From assembly GCF_029335485.1 (NCBI RefSeq), contig NZ_JARJLM010000531.1:1-47782 (forward strand): a stretch of 47,782 bases of DNA. The letters are read 5' to 3'. This stretch comes from Cupriavidus basilensis (lineage in GTDB: Bacteria > Pseudomonadota > Gammaproteobacteria > Burkholderiales > Burkholderiaceae). Both the position numbers and the translations under genes were made by a program. This document shows, one piece after another, positions 22,684-32,392 of the stretch; the first letter of the stretch is position 1; every line of letters starts with the position of its first letter. The notes beneath the pieces are model-generated. The model was not told the origin of the DNA. It saw only the letters and a list, made by a program, of their open reading frames with translations, and did not search any database.

Positions 22684-24390
22684 ATGTTGCACCTCAACAT
22701 GTCGTTTTCCCTAGCCTGCAAGCGCGCTTGCGGGAAATTCGACAGGCCGGTGCCGCGCCGCCCAGCCACCCACAGTGACGCTCCAGTGAACCCTTCCGCG
22801 CCTACCGAAGCCAGCCACGCCTTGCCAGAAGGCGCCAATCCCACCCAGCCGGATGCCGAGGCGCCGGTGCCGCCTTTCGTCACGGCACCGGGCTTCGCCG
22901 AACTGGGCTCGCGCTTCTTCACGCGCCTGGCCCCGACGCCGCTGCCCTCGCCCCGGCTGGTCAGCATGTCGTCCGCCGCAGCCGGGCTGCTCGGCTGGGA
23001 TGCGCATGCCGCAACGCAGCGTAACTTCATCGAAACTTTTGCAGGAAATCACGTGCCCGGGTGGGCCGCCCCCCTCGCCAGCGTCTATTCGGGCCATCAG
23101 TTCGGGGTCTGGGCGGGCCAGTTGGGCGATGGGCGGGCCATCCGCCTGGCCGAGGCCCATACCGCCACCGGGCCTTGGGAAATCCAGCTCAAGGGCGCCG
23201 GCATGACGCCCTACTCGCGCATGGCCGACGGCCGCGCCGTGCTGCGCTCGTCGATCCGCGAATACCTCTGCTCCGAGGCCATGTTCGCGCTGGGCGTGCC
23301 CACCAGCCGCGCCTTGTGCATCGTCGCCTCGGACGCCCCGGTACGGCGCGAGACCATCGAGACCGCCGCCGTGGTGACGCGCCTGGCGCCATCCTTTATC
23401 CGCTTTGGCCATTTCGAGCATTTCGCCGCCCGCGAAGACATCGGCTCGCTGCGCCAGCTGGCGGATTTCGTGATCGACCGCTTCATGCCGGAATGCCGCG
23501 AGGACAGGCAGCCCTACCAGGCCCTGTTGCGCGAAGTCTCCCTGCGCACGGCCGACCTGATGGCGCAGTGGCAGGCGGTGGGCTTCTGCCATGGCGTGAT
23601 GAATACCGACAATATGTCGATCCTCGGCCTGACCATCGACTACGGCCCCTTCGGCTTTCTCGATGCCTTCGACGCCAACCATATCTGCAACCACTCGGAT
23701 ACCCAGGGCCGCTACGCCTACAGCCAGCAGCCGCAGGTCGCGTTCTGGAACCTGCACTGCCTGGCCCAGGCGCTGATGCCGCTGTGGCGCGAAGCCGATG
23801 GCAAGGCCGATGGCGAAGCCGAAGCCGGGAAGGCCGCCACCGATGCCGCGGTCGAAGCCGCGCGCGCCGCCCTCGACCCGTTCCGGGCGCGCTATGCGGG
23901 TGCCTTCTTCCAGCGCTACCGCGACAAGCTCGGCCTGCGCCCGACAGGCGGCCGCGACGAGGAGGACGAGCCCCTGCTGACCGATCTGTTCCAGTTGCTG
24001 CACACCCAGCGCGTGGACTACACCTTGTTTTGGCGCAACCTGGCCCGCATCTCCTCTGCCGACGGCAGCCAGGATGCACCGGTGCGCGACCTGTTCATGG
24101 ACCGCGCGGCCTGGGACGCCTGGGCCGGGAACTACCGCGCCCGTCTGCGCGCGGAAGATTCCAGCGACGCGGCAAGAACCGCCGCCATGCTGGCGGTCAA
24201 CCCCAAATACGTGCTGCGCAACCACCTGGCGGAGACCGCCATCCAGCGTGCGCGCGAAAACGACTACAGCGAGGTGGACCGCCTGCTCGCCGTGTTGTCG
24301 CACCCCTTCGACGAGCAGCCGGAGGCCGACGCCTACGCCGCGCTGCCGCCGGACTGGGCGGCGGGGCTGGAAGTGAGCTGCTCGTCATAA
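22684..24390 (+). CDS. selO: SelO/YdiU protein adenylyltransferase
   Basis: A 568-residue pseudokinase-fold AMPylator, slightly longer than E. coli YdiU (478) through an N-terminal extension of ~60 residues and a small Ala/Glu-rich insertion near residues 365-390. Conserved segments are [58 protein letters not shown] (catalytic Asn/Asp) and [12 protein letters not shown]. The C-terminus SCSS keeps the Cys that aligns with selenocysteine in mitochondrial SelO. SelO AMPylates redox proteins during oxidative stress, and msrB follows directly. A TACAAT hexamer at 22668-22673 lies only 11 bases from the ATG, so the true start may be further in. Confidence 0.93.
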   Translation: MLHLNMSFSLACKRACGKFDRPVPRRPATHSDAPVNPSAPTEASHALPEGANPTQPDAEAPVPPFVTAPGFAELGSRFFTRLAPTPLPSPRLVSMSSAAAGLLGWDAHAATQRNFIETFAGNHVPGWAAPLASVYSGHQFGVWAGQLGDGRAIRLAEAHTATGPWEIQLKGAGMTPYSRMADGRAVLRSSIREYLCSEAMFALGVPTSRALCIVASDAPVRRETIETAAVVTRLAPSFIRFGHFEHFAAREDIGSLRQLADFVIDRFMPECREDRQPYQALLREVSLRTADLMAQWQAVGFCHGVMNTDNMSILGLTIDYGPFGFLDAFDANHICNHSDTQGRYAYSQQPQVAFWNLHCLAQALMPLWREADGKADGEAEAGKAATDAAVEAARAALDPFRARYAGAFFQRYRDKLGLRPTGGRDEEDEPLLTDLFQLLHTQRVDYTLFWRNLARISSADGSQDAPVRDLFMDRAAWDAWAGNYRARLRAEDSSDAARTAAMLAVNPKYVLRNHLAETAIQRARENDYSEVDRLLAVLSHPFDEQPEADAYAALPPDWAAGLEVSCSS

Positions 24391-24517
24391 GCGGGTGGCA
24401 GCATGTAAGGTTTGACGGTCAGGAAACGACCAAGGGCCTCGGGTGACGAAAGACGGGCAAGATGCGACGCGCCCGGTTCGTGCCCAGCCAACCAGAAAGC
24501 AGAAAGGAAAGCCGAAG

Positions 24518-24964
24518 ATGACCACGCAAAAGACCGAACCCGAGTGGCGCGAGCAACTCTCCGATATCGAATACCGCGTGACCCGCGAGGCCGCCACCGA
24601 ACGCCCCTTCACCGGCCGCTACTGGGATCACTGGGAGCGCGGCACCTACCGCTGCGTCGGCTGCGGCACGCCGCTGTTCGAAGCCAGCACCAAGTTCGAC
24701 GCCGGCTGCGGCTGGCCGAGCTACTTCCGTCCCATCAACGGCGAAGTGATCGACGAGCACACCGACCGCACCCATGGCATGGTGCGGGTGGAAGTCCGCT
24801 GCAAGGAATGCGGCAGCCATCTTGGCCATGTCTTCGAAGATGGCCCCGCTCCCACCGGTCTGCGCTACTGCATCAACTCGGCTGCGCTAAAATTCGACGA
24901 GCGCGACCCCGCCGACTTCGAAGCGGGTGACGCCGCGCCGACATCGCCCGACACGCCGCGCTAG
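24518..24964 (+). CDS. msrB: Peptide-methionine (R)-S-oxide reductase MsrB
   Basis: A 148-residue thioredoxin-dependent repair enzyme reducing methionine-R-sulfoxide. The start at 24518 follows AAAGGAAAG; an upstream in-frame ATG at 24443 lacks an RBS. Zinc-binding pairs are Cys46/Cys49 (CVGC) and Cys95/Cys98 (CKEC). The catalytic Cys118 sits in [11 protein letters not shown], and a resolving Cys64 lies in GCGWPSY. All are intact. It lies 127 bp after selO on the same strand, a functionally coherent oxidative-stress pair. Confidence 0.95.
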   Translation: MTTQKTEPEWREQLSDIEYRVTREAATERPFTGRYWDHWERGTYRCVGCGTPLFEASTKFDAGCGWPSYFRPINGEVIDEHTDRTHGMVRVEVRCKECGSHLGHVFEDGPAPTGLRYCINSAALKFDERDPADFEAGDAAPTSPDTPR

Positions 24965-25034
24965 GCCCGAACCGCCCGCGCGGCGGTTCGCCGCCAACCC
25001 AGCCCTCGACCTCGCGTCGATAAATCCTGTCCGC

Positions 25035-25574
25035 ATGAAATTCCTGTTCGACCTGTTTCCGGTCATCCTGTTCTTCGTCGCCTTCAAGTTCCAGGGCATC
25101 TACGCCGCCACCGGGGTGGCCATCGCCGCCACGGTGGTGCAGATCGGCTGGGTCTGGCTGCGCCACCGCAAGGTCGAGCCGATGCAGTGGGTCAGCCTGG
25201 TGATCATCTCCGTGTTTGGCGGCGCCACGCTGCTGCTGCACAACGAGACCTTCATCAAGTGGAAGCCCACCGTGCTGTACTGGCTGTTTGCCGCCACGCT
25301 GACGCTGTCGGCACTGGTATGGCGCAAGAACCTGATCCGCGCCATGCTGGGCAAGCAGGTGACCATGCCGGACGCCGCCTGGAGCAAGCTCAACGCTGCC
25401 TGGGCCGCCTTCTTCGCCGTGATGGGCGTGGTCAACCTCTACGTGGCCTACCAGTTCTCCACCGACGCCTGGGTCAACTTCAAGCTGTTCGGCAGCATGG
25501 GCCTGATGCTGGTGTTCATCCTGGCGCAAAGCGTCTGGCTGTCGCGCCACATGCAGGAAAACACCACCGAGTAA
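25035..25574 (+). CDS. yciB: Inner-membrane septation protein YciB (IspZ)
   Basis: A 179-residue protein with about five membrane segments and the conserved opening [18 protein letters not shown]. The conserved [17 protein letters not shown] and [20 protein letters not shown] segments are also present. Length matches the family. It is linked to cell-envelope synthesis and septation. The order yciB-bolA-parvulin is common in beta-proteobacteria. Confidence 0.95.
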   Translation: MKFLFDLFPVILFFVAFKFQGIYAATGVAIAATVVQIGWVWLRHRKVEPMQWVSLVIISVFGGATLLLHNETFIKWKPTVLYWLFAATLTLSALVWRKNLIRAMLGKQVTMPDAAWSKLNAAWAAFFAVMGVVNLYVAYQFSTDAWVNFKLFGSMGLMLVFILAQSVWLSRHMQENTTE

Positions 25575-25654
25575 GCCCGCCGGCGGGCCATGCCCGCCCC
25601 CGATCGACTGTCCGGCCCCGGCCGGATCTCCCACCAGGACACGCACAACCGCCG

Positions 25655-25969
25655 ATGGCCGCCGAACCCGCACAAATCGAAGCCCTGCTGCGCGCAGCCC
25701 TCTCCCCCTCCAGTGTTACGGTGCGCGACGACAGCGCGCTGCACGCCGGCCACGCCGGTGCCGCCTCGGGTGGCGGGCACTATCACGTGACCATTGTCAG
25801 CGCGCAATTTGCCGGCAGTACCCGGGTGGCACGCCACCGCATGGTGTATGATGCGCTGCGCGATCTGTTCCCCGCACAAATTCACGCGCTGGCCGTGACC
25901 GCGCTGACCGACCAAGAACTTGAATCCCGCGAAACCTCCCGCGATTCCTCGAGCAACTCTCAGACCTGA
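25655..25969 (+). CDS. bolA: BolA family protein
   Basis: A 104-residue BolA-like protein, which may act with monothiol glutaredoxins in Fe-S handling. The class II KH-like fold is suggested by GGGHYHVTIVSAQFAG and RHRMVYDALRDLFPAQIHALAVTAL. The start at 25655 is in frame with a much longer spurious open frame; the BolA domain begins at once. It lies 4 bp before the parvulin gene. Confidence 0.9.
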   Translation: MAAEPAQIEALLRAALSPSSVTVRDDSALHAGHAGAASGGGHYHVTIVSAQFAGSTRVARHRMVYDALRDLFPAQIHALAVTALTDQELESRETSRDSSSNSQT

Positions 25970-25973
25970 TTCC

Positions 25974-26768
25974 ATGAAGACCACCGTCCTCTCGTTCAGC
26001 CTGGCGGCTGTGCTTGCCGCTGGCAGCTTGCCCGCCCTCGCCCAGAACGCCGCCGTCGTGAATGGCAAGGCGATCCCCTCGGCCAAGCTGGACAAGCTGA
26101 TTGCCAGCACCGGCCAGCCTCCCAGCGCCGAGCTGCGCGACCGTGCCCGCACCATGCTGATCGACCGTGAGCTGCTGCTGCAGGAAGCCAACAAGCGGGG
26201 CCTGACCCAGCGCGACGACCTGCAGGAACAACTGGAACAGGCCAAGCTGAACGTGCTGGCCGGTGCGGTGTTCGAAGACTACGTCAAGACCCACGGCGCC
26301 AGCGACGACGAACTGCGCAAGCAGTACGAGAAGATCAAGTCCCAGTTCGGCAGCGGCAAGGAATACCACGCCCGCCACATCCTGGTGGAGAAAGAAGCCG
26401 ACGCGCGCGCCATCATCGCCAAGATCAAGGCCGGCGCCAAGTTCGAGGACATGGCCAAGGCCTCGTCCAAGGACCCGGGCTCCGCGGCCAACGGCGGCGA
26501 TCTCGACTGGGCCAACAGCAGCAGCTACGTGCCGGAATTCTCGGCGGCCATGACGGCCCTGAAGAAGGGCCAGATGACCGACACCCCGGTCAAGACCCAG
26601 TTCGGCTGGCACATCATCCAGCTCGACGACGTACGCGACGCCAAGATCCCCACGTTCGAAGAAGTCAAGCCGCAGCTGGTGCAAATGCTGATGGGCGACC
26701 AGAACTGGCAGCGCGAGCAGTTCCAGGCGATGATGAAGGCGCTCAAGGAAAAGGCCAAGATCCAGTAA
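25974..26768 (+). CDS. Periplasmic parvulin-type peptidyl-prolyl isomerase
   Basis: A 264-residue exported foldase. It has a signal peptide of about 22 residues ending LPALAQ and an N-terminal helical chaperone part (~25-125). A parvulin domain follows at ~130-225, with YHARHILVEKEADARAII, NGGDLDWAN and FGWHIIQLDD. It resembles PrsA/SurA-like small PPIases for outer-membrane protein folding. It closes the housekeeping block and is followed by a strong terminator. Confidence 0.92.
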   Translation: MKTTVLSFSLAAVLAAGSLPALAQNAAVVNGKAIPSAKLDKLIASTGQPPSAELRDRARTMLIDRELLLQEANKRGLTQRDDLQEQLEQAKLNVLAGAVFEDYVKTHGASDDELRKQYEKIKSQFGSGKEYHARHILVEKEADARAIIAKIKAGAKFEDMAKASSKDPGSAANGGDLDWANSSSYVPEFSAAMTALKKGQMTDTPVKTQFGWHIIQLDDVRDAKIPTFEEVKPQLVQMLMGDQNWQREQFQAMMKALKEKAKIQ

Positions 26769-26794
26769 GCTGGCTTGCGCTGCCCTGCGACAGG

Positions 26795-26821
26795 AAAACC
26801 GGCGCCGATGGCGCCGGTTTT
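26795..26821. terminator. Strong bidirectional rho-independent terminator
   Basis: AAAACCGGCGCC-GAT-GGCGCCGGTTTT has a perfect 12-bp stem and GAT loop, and a further T-rich run (TGTTTTGG) follows on the plus strand. The A-run on the other side lets it also stop minus-strand transcription. Confidence 0.9.
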
Positions 26822-26963
26822 GTTTTGGTGGCCCGTGGCGGCGGCACCAGGTGCCGGCAGCCGGAGCGAGCCCCCTCAACCGTTTGTTTGCTGCCTGCCG
26901 TCGCCATTTCAGACGGCTTTGGCGCATCCTGGCAGCGTCGCCATGCGCTGCGGGACGCTCCCT

Positions 26964-27605
26964 TCAGCCATCCCGCGCGCCCAGCGTAGCCAGGTAACCA
27001 TGTGCCGCGCCGCGCAGCCGCCTCATCAGCCCGGGAAAATCGATCCCCTCCCCCTCATCGATGCAAGCATGCGAAATCAGGCCATAGACGATGGCCTGCA
27101 GCGTCACAGCGGCCTCTTCGACCACGGCGGCATGCGGCGCGTCGGCGGCGCCTAGCAGCGCCCGGCTCCACCGCGCCACGAATCGCCCATACATCTCCCG
27201 ATACGCCGCGCGCCCCGAATGATGCCGCTCCAGCAGGTAGATCGGCCCCCAGCGCTCGGGCGTCTCCCTGTGGTGTTCCACATTGACGGAGATCAGCGCA
27301 TCCACGATGTCCACGATGGGCTCGCCCCGGCGTTGCGCCAGGCATTCGTCCATCGCCAGCACGATGCGCTTGGCGCGCAGGTGCAGGCACACCCGCGCCA
27401 GTTCTTCCTTGCTGCCGAAGTACTCGTAGAAGGTACCCAGACCCACGCCGGCCAGGTCGACGATGGCGCGGATCGTCACCTGCGCGTAATCGTGCGCGGC
27501 CAAAAGCCGAACAAAGGCCTCCTGGATGGCCAGCGATGTCTGCCAGGAACGGGATTGCACCGGCCTGCGCCGCGGCTTTGCCGGGCCTTTCTGCTGTGGG
27601 TTCAT
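26964..27605 (-). CDS. TetR-family transcriptional regulator
   Basis: A 213-residue repressor-type regulator. The N-terminal helix-turn-helix is at about residues 28-72 (VTIRAIVDLAGVGLGTFYEYFGSKEEL). The start at 27605 (MNPQQKG) has GGAG five bases upstream. The alternative ATG at 27626 would sit only ~5 nt after a predicted transcription start (TACAAT at 27638-27643, minus). It is divergent from the acyl-CoA dehydrogenase/ligase genes and probably regulates them through an acyl-CoA ligand (inference). No clear palindrome was found in the 120-bp gap. Confidence 0.9.
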   Translation of the reverse strand: MNPQQKGPAKPRRRPVQSRSWQTSLAIQEAFVRLLAAHDYAQVTIRAIVDLAGVGLGTFYEYFGSKEELARVCLHLRAKRIVLAMDECLAQRRGEPIVDIVDALISVNVEHHRETPERWGPIYLLERHHSGRAAYREMYGRFVARWSRALLGAADAPHAAVVEEAAVTLQAIVYGLISHACIDEGEGIDFPGLMRRLRGAAHGYLATLGARDG

Positions 27606-27725
27606 GGTGCTCCGAAAGCCGAACATGCAGGCTGGGCATTGTATCTAGAATGATCTCTCGAATCTAACGGGCGACAACGGGGCGGCAACGAGCCCCGCCG
27701 GCCCGGCCCAAGGAGACAGCTCGCC

Positions 27726-29366
27726 ATGCACGCTACCCACGCCATCACCAACCAGGTACCCGAACTCAAGGACTACAACCTCTTTACCAGCGATCCCGGT
27801 CTGCGCCGCGCTGTCGCGCGCGCCGGCGCGGACTGGAGCGAGGCGGAACTGGAGCGCCAGGGCGCGGTGCTTGGTGCCGAGGCAACCATCCGCCATGCCG
27901 AGGATGCCAACCGCTACCATCCCGAGCTGCACACGCACTCGCGCACCGGCGAGCGCATCGACCAGGTGCGCTTCCACCCGGGCTGGCACGAGATGATGAC
28001 CATTGCGCGCAGGAGCGGGCTGGCCAACCTGCCGTTTGCCGACACGCGCCCCTCGGCCTGGCCCGCGTACGCGGCTTCGCTTTATATGCATTGCCAGATC
28101 GAGTCCGGCTCGCTCTGCCCCACCAATATGACCCAGGCCTGCATCCCGGTGCTGCGCAAGGAGCCCGCACTGTTCGCACAGTTCGGCGACAAGTTGCTGA
28201 CCCAGGCCTACGATCCGCGCGATATCCCCATCGAGCACAAGCGCTCGATCAACGTCGGCATGGGCATGACCGAAAAGCAAGGCGGCTCCGACGTGCGCGC
28301 CAACACCACCCGCGCGGTGCCCAGCCGCGGCGAAGGGCGCGGCGCCGAGTACCTCATCACCGGTCACAAGTGGTTCTTCTCCTCGCCGATGTCGGATGCC
28401 CACCTGGTGCTGGCCAATACCGAAGCCGGCTCCTCCTGCTTCTTCGTGCCGCGCTGGCGGCCGGACGGCAACAAGAACCCGATCGAGATCCAGCGCCTCA
28501 AGGACAAGGTCGGCAACCGCTCCAACTCCAGCAGCGAAGTGGAATTCCGCGAAGCCTGGGGCGTCATGGTGGGCGAGGAAGGCCGCGGCATTCCCACCAT
28601 CCTGGAGATGGCCACCTATAGCCGCCTGAACTGCTCGCTGTCCAGTGCGGGCTTCCTGCGCCATGCGCTGGTGCAGTCCCTGCACTACGCGCGCCATCGC
28701 AGCGCCTTCGGCAAGCCGCTGATCCGCCAGCCGCTGATGGTCAGGCTGCTGGCCGACATGGCGCTGGAAAGCGAAGCCGCAATGCTGCTCGCCATGGATC
28801 TCGCCACCGCCTTCGAAGCCACCGACGATCCCGCCCGGCTGGCCTGGCGCCGCATCCTCACGCCCGCTTCCAAATTCTGGATCTGCAAGCGCGCGGTCGA
28901 GATGACCGGCGAAGCCATGGAAGTCTTCGGCGGCAACGGCTATGTGGAGGACGGCCCGATGGGCCGCTTGTTCCGCGAAGCGCCCGTCAACTCGATCTGG
29001 GAGGGCTCGGGCAATGTGATGTGCCTGGACGTGCTGCGCGCCATTGGCCGCAACCCCGAGGATTACCTGCGCGTACTGGAACAGATGAGCACCGTCGGCG
29101 CGGGCGAGCCGCGTATCCAGGCCAGCGTGGCCGCGCTGCGCGCGGCACTGCGCCTGCCTGAAGACGAACAGCAGGCCGAGGCCCGCCGCACCACCACGCG
29201 GCTGGTGCTCACGGCCCAGGCCTGCCTGATGCTCCAGCACGCCGACGCGGCCACCGCGCAGGCTTTCATTGCCAGCCGTTTCGACCCGGATTGGGGCGCG
29301 GTGATGGGGATCAGCGCGGGCAACGGCGACGCCGCGCGCCTGCTGGAGCTGGCCTGGGCCGCCTGA
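27726..29366 (+). CDS. AidB-type acyl-CoA dehydrogenase
   Basis: A 546-residue flavoprotein of the AidB branch of acyl-CoA dehydrogenases. These are longer than the ~380-residue beta-oxidation enzymes. Family segments are RFHPGWHEMM, ESGSLCPTNMTQA, GMGMTEKQGGSDVRANTT, KWFFSSPMSDAHLVLAN and EVFGGNGYVEDGPMGRLFREAPVNSIWEGSGN. AAGGAG precedes the ATG. In E. coli AidB is linked to alkylation damage. Here its neighbours, a TetR regulator and an acyl-CoA synthetase, instead suggest oxidation of an unusual, possibly branched, acyl-CoA. Confidence 0.92.
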   Translation: MHATHAITNQVPELKDYNLFTSDPGLRRAVARAGADWSEAELERQGAVLGAEATIRHAEDANRYHPELHTHSRTGERIDQVRFHPGWHEMMTIARRSGLANLPFADTRPSAWPAYAASLYMHCQIESGSLCPTNMTQACIPVLRKEPALFAQFGDKLLTQAYDPRDIPIEHKRSINVGMGMTEKQGGSDVRANTTRAVPSRGEGRGAEYLITGHKWFFSSPMSDAHLVLANTEAGSSCFFVPRWRPDGNKNPIEIQRLKDKVGNRSNSSSEVEFREAWGVMVGEEGRGIPTILEMATYSRLNCSLSSAGFLRHALVQSLHYARHRSAFGKPLIRQPLMVRLLADMALESEAAMLLAMDLATAFEATDDPARLAWRRILTPASKFWICKRAVEMTGEAMEVFGGNGYVEDGPMGRLFREAPVNSIWEGSGNVMCLDVLRAIGRNPEDYLRVLEQMSTVGAGEPRIQASVAALRAALRLPEDEQQAEARRTTTRLVLTAQACLMLQHADAATAQAFIASRFDPDWGAVMGISAGNGDAARLLELAWAA

Positions 29367-29439
29367 AGCCGGGCCACCGCCACCCATCCGCCATCCACTG
29401 GAAAGAACGCCGCGTCCACGCGGCTTGGGGAGACACACC

Positions 29440-30996
29440 TTGCATCTGGTTTCCATGCTGGAAGCGTCCGCGCGCAACCATCCGGACAAGGCGATGCTGC
29501 GCTACCAGGGGCGCAGCATCGGCTATGCCGAGTTCAGCGACCTGTCCCGCCGCGCCGCCACGGTGCTGCATGCGCACGGCGTGCGTGCGGGCGGCCGCGT
29601 GGCGCTGATGTGCCTGAACACGCCAGGCTTCCTGGCCGCCATGTTCGGCGCGCTGCGCCTGGGCGCGGTGGTGGTGCCCGTCAACCACAAGCTGCAGGCG
29701 CCCGAGGTGGAATACATCGTGGGGCATGCGGGCATCAGGGCCTGTGTCCATGACGCCAGCCTGGCACCGGTGCTGGCACGCGTGCCCGGCGACTTCGCGC
29801 GGCTGGCCACCGGCGGCGAATGCGCCGGCACGCCCTCGTTCGATACGCTGGCAAGCGTTGCCGAGCCCTGGCCGGCGGCGCCCGCCCAAGGCGATGCGCG
29901 GGACGAGAACGTACTGGCGGAGATCCTCTACACATCCGGTACCACCGGCAAGCCCAAGGGCTGCCTGCACTCGCACCGCAACGTCTTTGCCGCCGCGCTG
30001 GCGACCGCCGCGGGCATGGCCATCGGCCACGACGAGCGCATGCTGATCGCCATGCCGATCTGGCACGCCTCGCCGCTGAACAACTGGACCATGGCCACGC
30101 TGCTGATGGGTGGCACGGTGGTGCTGCTGCGCGAGTACCAGCCCGCGGCCTTCCTGCAGATCATCGAGGACGAGGCGGTTACCGCCACCTTCTGCGCGCC
30201 CATCGCGCTGCTGGCGCCGCTGCACGCGGTGCCCGATTTCCGCCGCTACCGGCTGGGCTCCATGCGCAAGTGGATCTACGGCGGCGGCCCCATCGGCGCG
30301 GAACAGGCCCGCCTGCTGATCGAAGCCTATGGTTCGCCCAACTTCATCCAGGTCTACGGCATGTCGGAGACCGGGCCGCTCGGCACGGCGCTGTACGCCG
30401 GCGACGCGCTCGAGCGGGCCGGCTCGATCGGCCGCATCGGCATGCCGGGCGTGCAGTTGCGGGTCCGCTCGGCCGACGGCAGCCCCACCCTGCCCGGCCA
30501 GGTCGGAGAGATCCAGATGCGCTCGGTGGCGTTGATGCAGGGCTACCTGGACGATCCCGCCGCCAGCCGCGCCGCGCTGGGCGCCGACGGCTGGTACGGC
30601 AGCGGCGACCTGGCCCGGCTCGACGACGCGGGCTTCCTCTACATCGTCGACCGCAGCAAGGATGTCATCATCACCGGCGGTGAAAACGTCTACTCGAAGG
30701 AAGTCGAAGACGCGCTCGCGGCGCACCCCCTGGTACAGGACGTGGCCGTGGTAGGCAGGCCCCATCCGGAATGGGGCGAGACGGTGGCGGCATGCATCGT
30801 CCCAAAACCTGGCCAGGATCCCGCCATGCTCGCGGACGAGGACTTCCGCGCGCTGCGCGACTTCCTCGCGCCGCGCCTGGCGCGCTACAAGATCCCGCGC
30901 CTGTTCGAGATCCACGCCACACTGCCGCGCACGCCCAGCGGCAAGCTGATGAAGCATGTGCTGCGCGCGGGCCGGGCGGCGGGTCCCTCGCCCTGA
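29440..30996 (+). CDS. AMP-forming acyl-CoA synthetase
   Basis: About 518 residues. I choose TTG at 29440, six bases after GGGGAGA; an ATG at 29455 is the alternative. P-loop YTSGTTGKPKG is at ~164-174. YGMSETGPLG, GWYGSGDLARLDDAGF, DRSKDVIITGGENVYSKEVE and the catalytic lysine in PRTPSGKLMKHVL are intact. It lies 73 bp after the AidB-type dehydrogenase, so one unit should activate and then oxidise the same acid. The acid is unknown. Confidence 0.92.
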   Translation: MHLVSMLEASARNHPDKAMLRYQGRSIGYAEFSDLSRRAATVLHAHGVRAGGRVALMCLNTPGFLAAMFGALRLGAVVVPVNHKLQAPEVEYIVGHAGIRACVHDASLAPVLARVPGDFARLATGGECAGTPSFDTLASVAEPWPAAPAQGDARDENVLAEILYTSGTTGKPKGCLHSHRNVFAAALATAAGMAIGHDERMLIAMPIWHASPLNNWTMATLLMGGTVVLLREYQPAAFLQIIEDEAVTATFCAPIALLAPLHAVPDFRRYRLGSMRKWIYGGGPIGAEQARLLIEAYGSPNFIQVYGMSETGPLGTALYAGDALERAGSIGRIGMPGVQLRVRSADGSPTLPGQVGEIQMRSVALMQGYLDDPAASRAALGADGWYGSGDLARLDDAGFLYIVDRSKDVIITGGENVYSKEVEDALAAHPLVQDVAVVGRPHPEWGETVAACIVPKPGQDPAMLADEDFRALRDFLAPRLARYKIPRLFEIHATLPRTPSGKLMKHVLRAGRAAGPSP

Positions 30997-31015
30997 GCGG
31001 CCCGCTGCCACGCCG

Positions 31016-32227
31016 TCACGCCGCGCACAGCTCCAGCAACTGCTCGTCGCGAAAGCCCCACTGCGCGGGATCCTCGAAGCCAACCACGGTGTCTTCGGCC
31101 CGGCTCAGGTCGAGCGTTTCCGCGTTCAGGTGGGTGGCCTCGCTGACCGAGTAGAACACCTTGACGCGCGGGCGCAGCGGCTCGTTGTCGTTCTGCGCGA
31201 ACACCACGGCCAGCCGCCCGGAGCGCAGCCGCAGCACGGTGCCCAGCGGGTAGATGCCGATCGAACGGGTAAAGCCCTGGAACACCGTGCGGTCGAACAG
31301 CGTATCCACCCGCACCGCCATGTACTCGAGCGCCCGCGCCGGCGTCCAGGCTTCGTGCCCGGGGCGGCTGGAGGTCAGCGAATCATAGGTGTCGCATACC
31401 GCCGCGATCTTGGCATGGATGCTGATCTCGTGCCCGTGCAGGCCGAAGGGATAGCCGCGCCCGTCGATCCGCTCGTGGTGGTGCACGCAGACATCCAGCG
31501 GGATATTGCTATAGAGCCTGGCCTCGTTGAGAACGCGGTAGCCGGCGGAAGGGTGGCGCTGCACCATCTCCACCTCGGCTGCGCTCAGCTCGCCCTGCTT
31601 GTGCAGCACCTGCGCGGGAACCGCGATCTTGCCGATATCGTGCACCAGTCCCGCCAGCCCGAGCTGCTGCACCTCGCCATGGCCCAGCCCAAGGGTGCGC
31701 CCGAGCGCTATCATCAGCGCGCAAACGGCGAAGGAGTGCAGATAGGTGTAGTCGTCCCGGACCTTCAGCCGTGCCAGCGCGATCAGGGCCTGCGAATGAC
31801 GCGTGAGGGAATTGGATACGGAGTCGACCAGCATCAGGGCGCCTTCCACCTCCAGCGCGCGGCCCATGCGGGCGTCGGTGAACATCGAGCCGACCACCGT
31901 CTTGCCGTTCTTCAGCACCTCCCGGGCCAGCCCGAACTCCACCTCCAGCGGTACCGCCGATTGCGGCACCGCGCCAACCGGCTCGTCGGGCACCGGCCTG
32001 ACCGCCAGCGAACCGGACGTGGCCAGTGGCGTGGTGACGGGCATGCCGTGGCCCTTGAGCAGGTCGATCCATACCTCGTCGACCTTGGAGGCCACGATCT
32101 GGTCGATCTGCTCCTGGCTGCTAACCAGGAAACGCGAACGCCAGAACGGGTGATCGATCCACGGTCCGCCCAGCCGGGCCACGAACATTCCGACTTGTAG
32201 CTGTTGGGTCCTGATCCGTTTCAGCAT
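31016..32227 (-). CDS. HD-GYP domain cyclic-di-GMP phosphodiesterase
   Basis: A 403-residue protein from the ATG at 32227, set by AGGAG five bases upstream. The N-terminal ~130 residues match the DUF3391 region found before many HD-GYP domains. The HD-GYP domain (about 140-340) keeps the metal motif VHDIGK at ~193-198 and the HHHERIDGRGYP motif at ~246-257, so hydrolysis of c-di-GMP is likely. There is no transmembrane segment or receiver domain. It is a single gene, convergent with the acyl-CoA synthetase. Confidence 0.93.
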   Translation of the reverse strand: MLKRIRTQQLQVGMFVARLGGPWIDHPFWRSRFLVSSQEQIDQIVASKVDEVWIDLLKGHGMPVTTPLATSGSLAVRPVPDEPVGAVPQSAVPLEVEFGLAREVLKNGKTVVGSMFTDARMGRALEVEGALMLVDSVSNSLTRHSQALIALARLKVRDDYTYLHSFAVCALMIALGRTLGLGHGEVQQLGLAGLVHDIGKIAVPAQVLHKQGELSAAEVEMVQRHPSAGYRVLNEARLYSNIPLDVCVHHHERIDGRGYPFGLHGHEISIHAKIAAVCDTYDSLTSSRPGHEAWTPARALEYMAVRVDTLFDRTVFQGFTRSIGIYPLGTVLRLRSGRLAVVFAQNDNEPLRPRVKVFYSVSEATHLNAETLDLSRAEDTVVGFEDPAQWGFRDEQLLELCAA

Positions 32228-32392
32228 GCCAGCTCCTCGCGTCCCCATGTAAGGATTGAATAGGGCGTGGCCGCTTAACGGCAGGGGGCGGGAGAACTTT
32301 AGGCACCCCGCGCAAGACGGCGGGAACGCTGCCTGCAAATGGACTCGTCCGGATACCGCGGCGGCGTCTGCGCGAGAGCGCTCATGCCTGGC

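Noticed and set aside
27645-29489. 614-codon minus-strand open frame opposite the AidB-type gene
   Set aside because: Antisense shadow of third-position GC bias; no recognisable motifs. The plus-strand gene has full family signatures and a good RBS.
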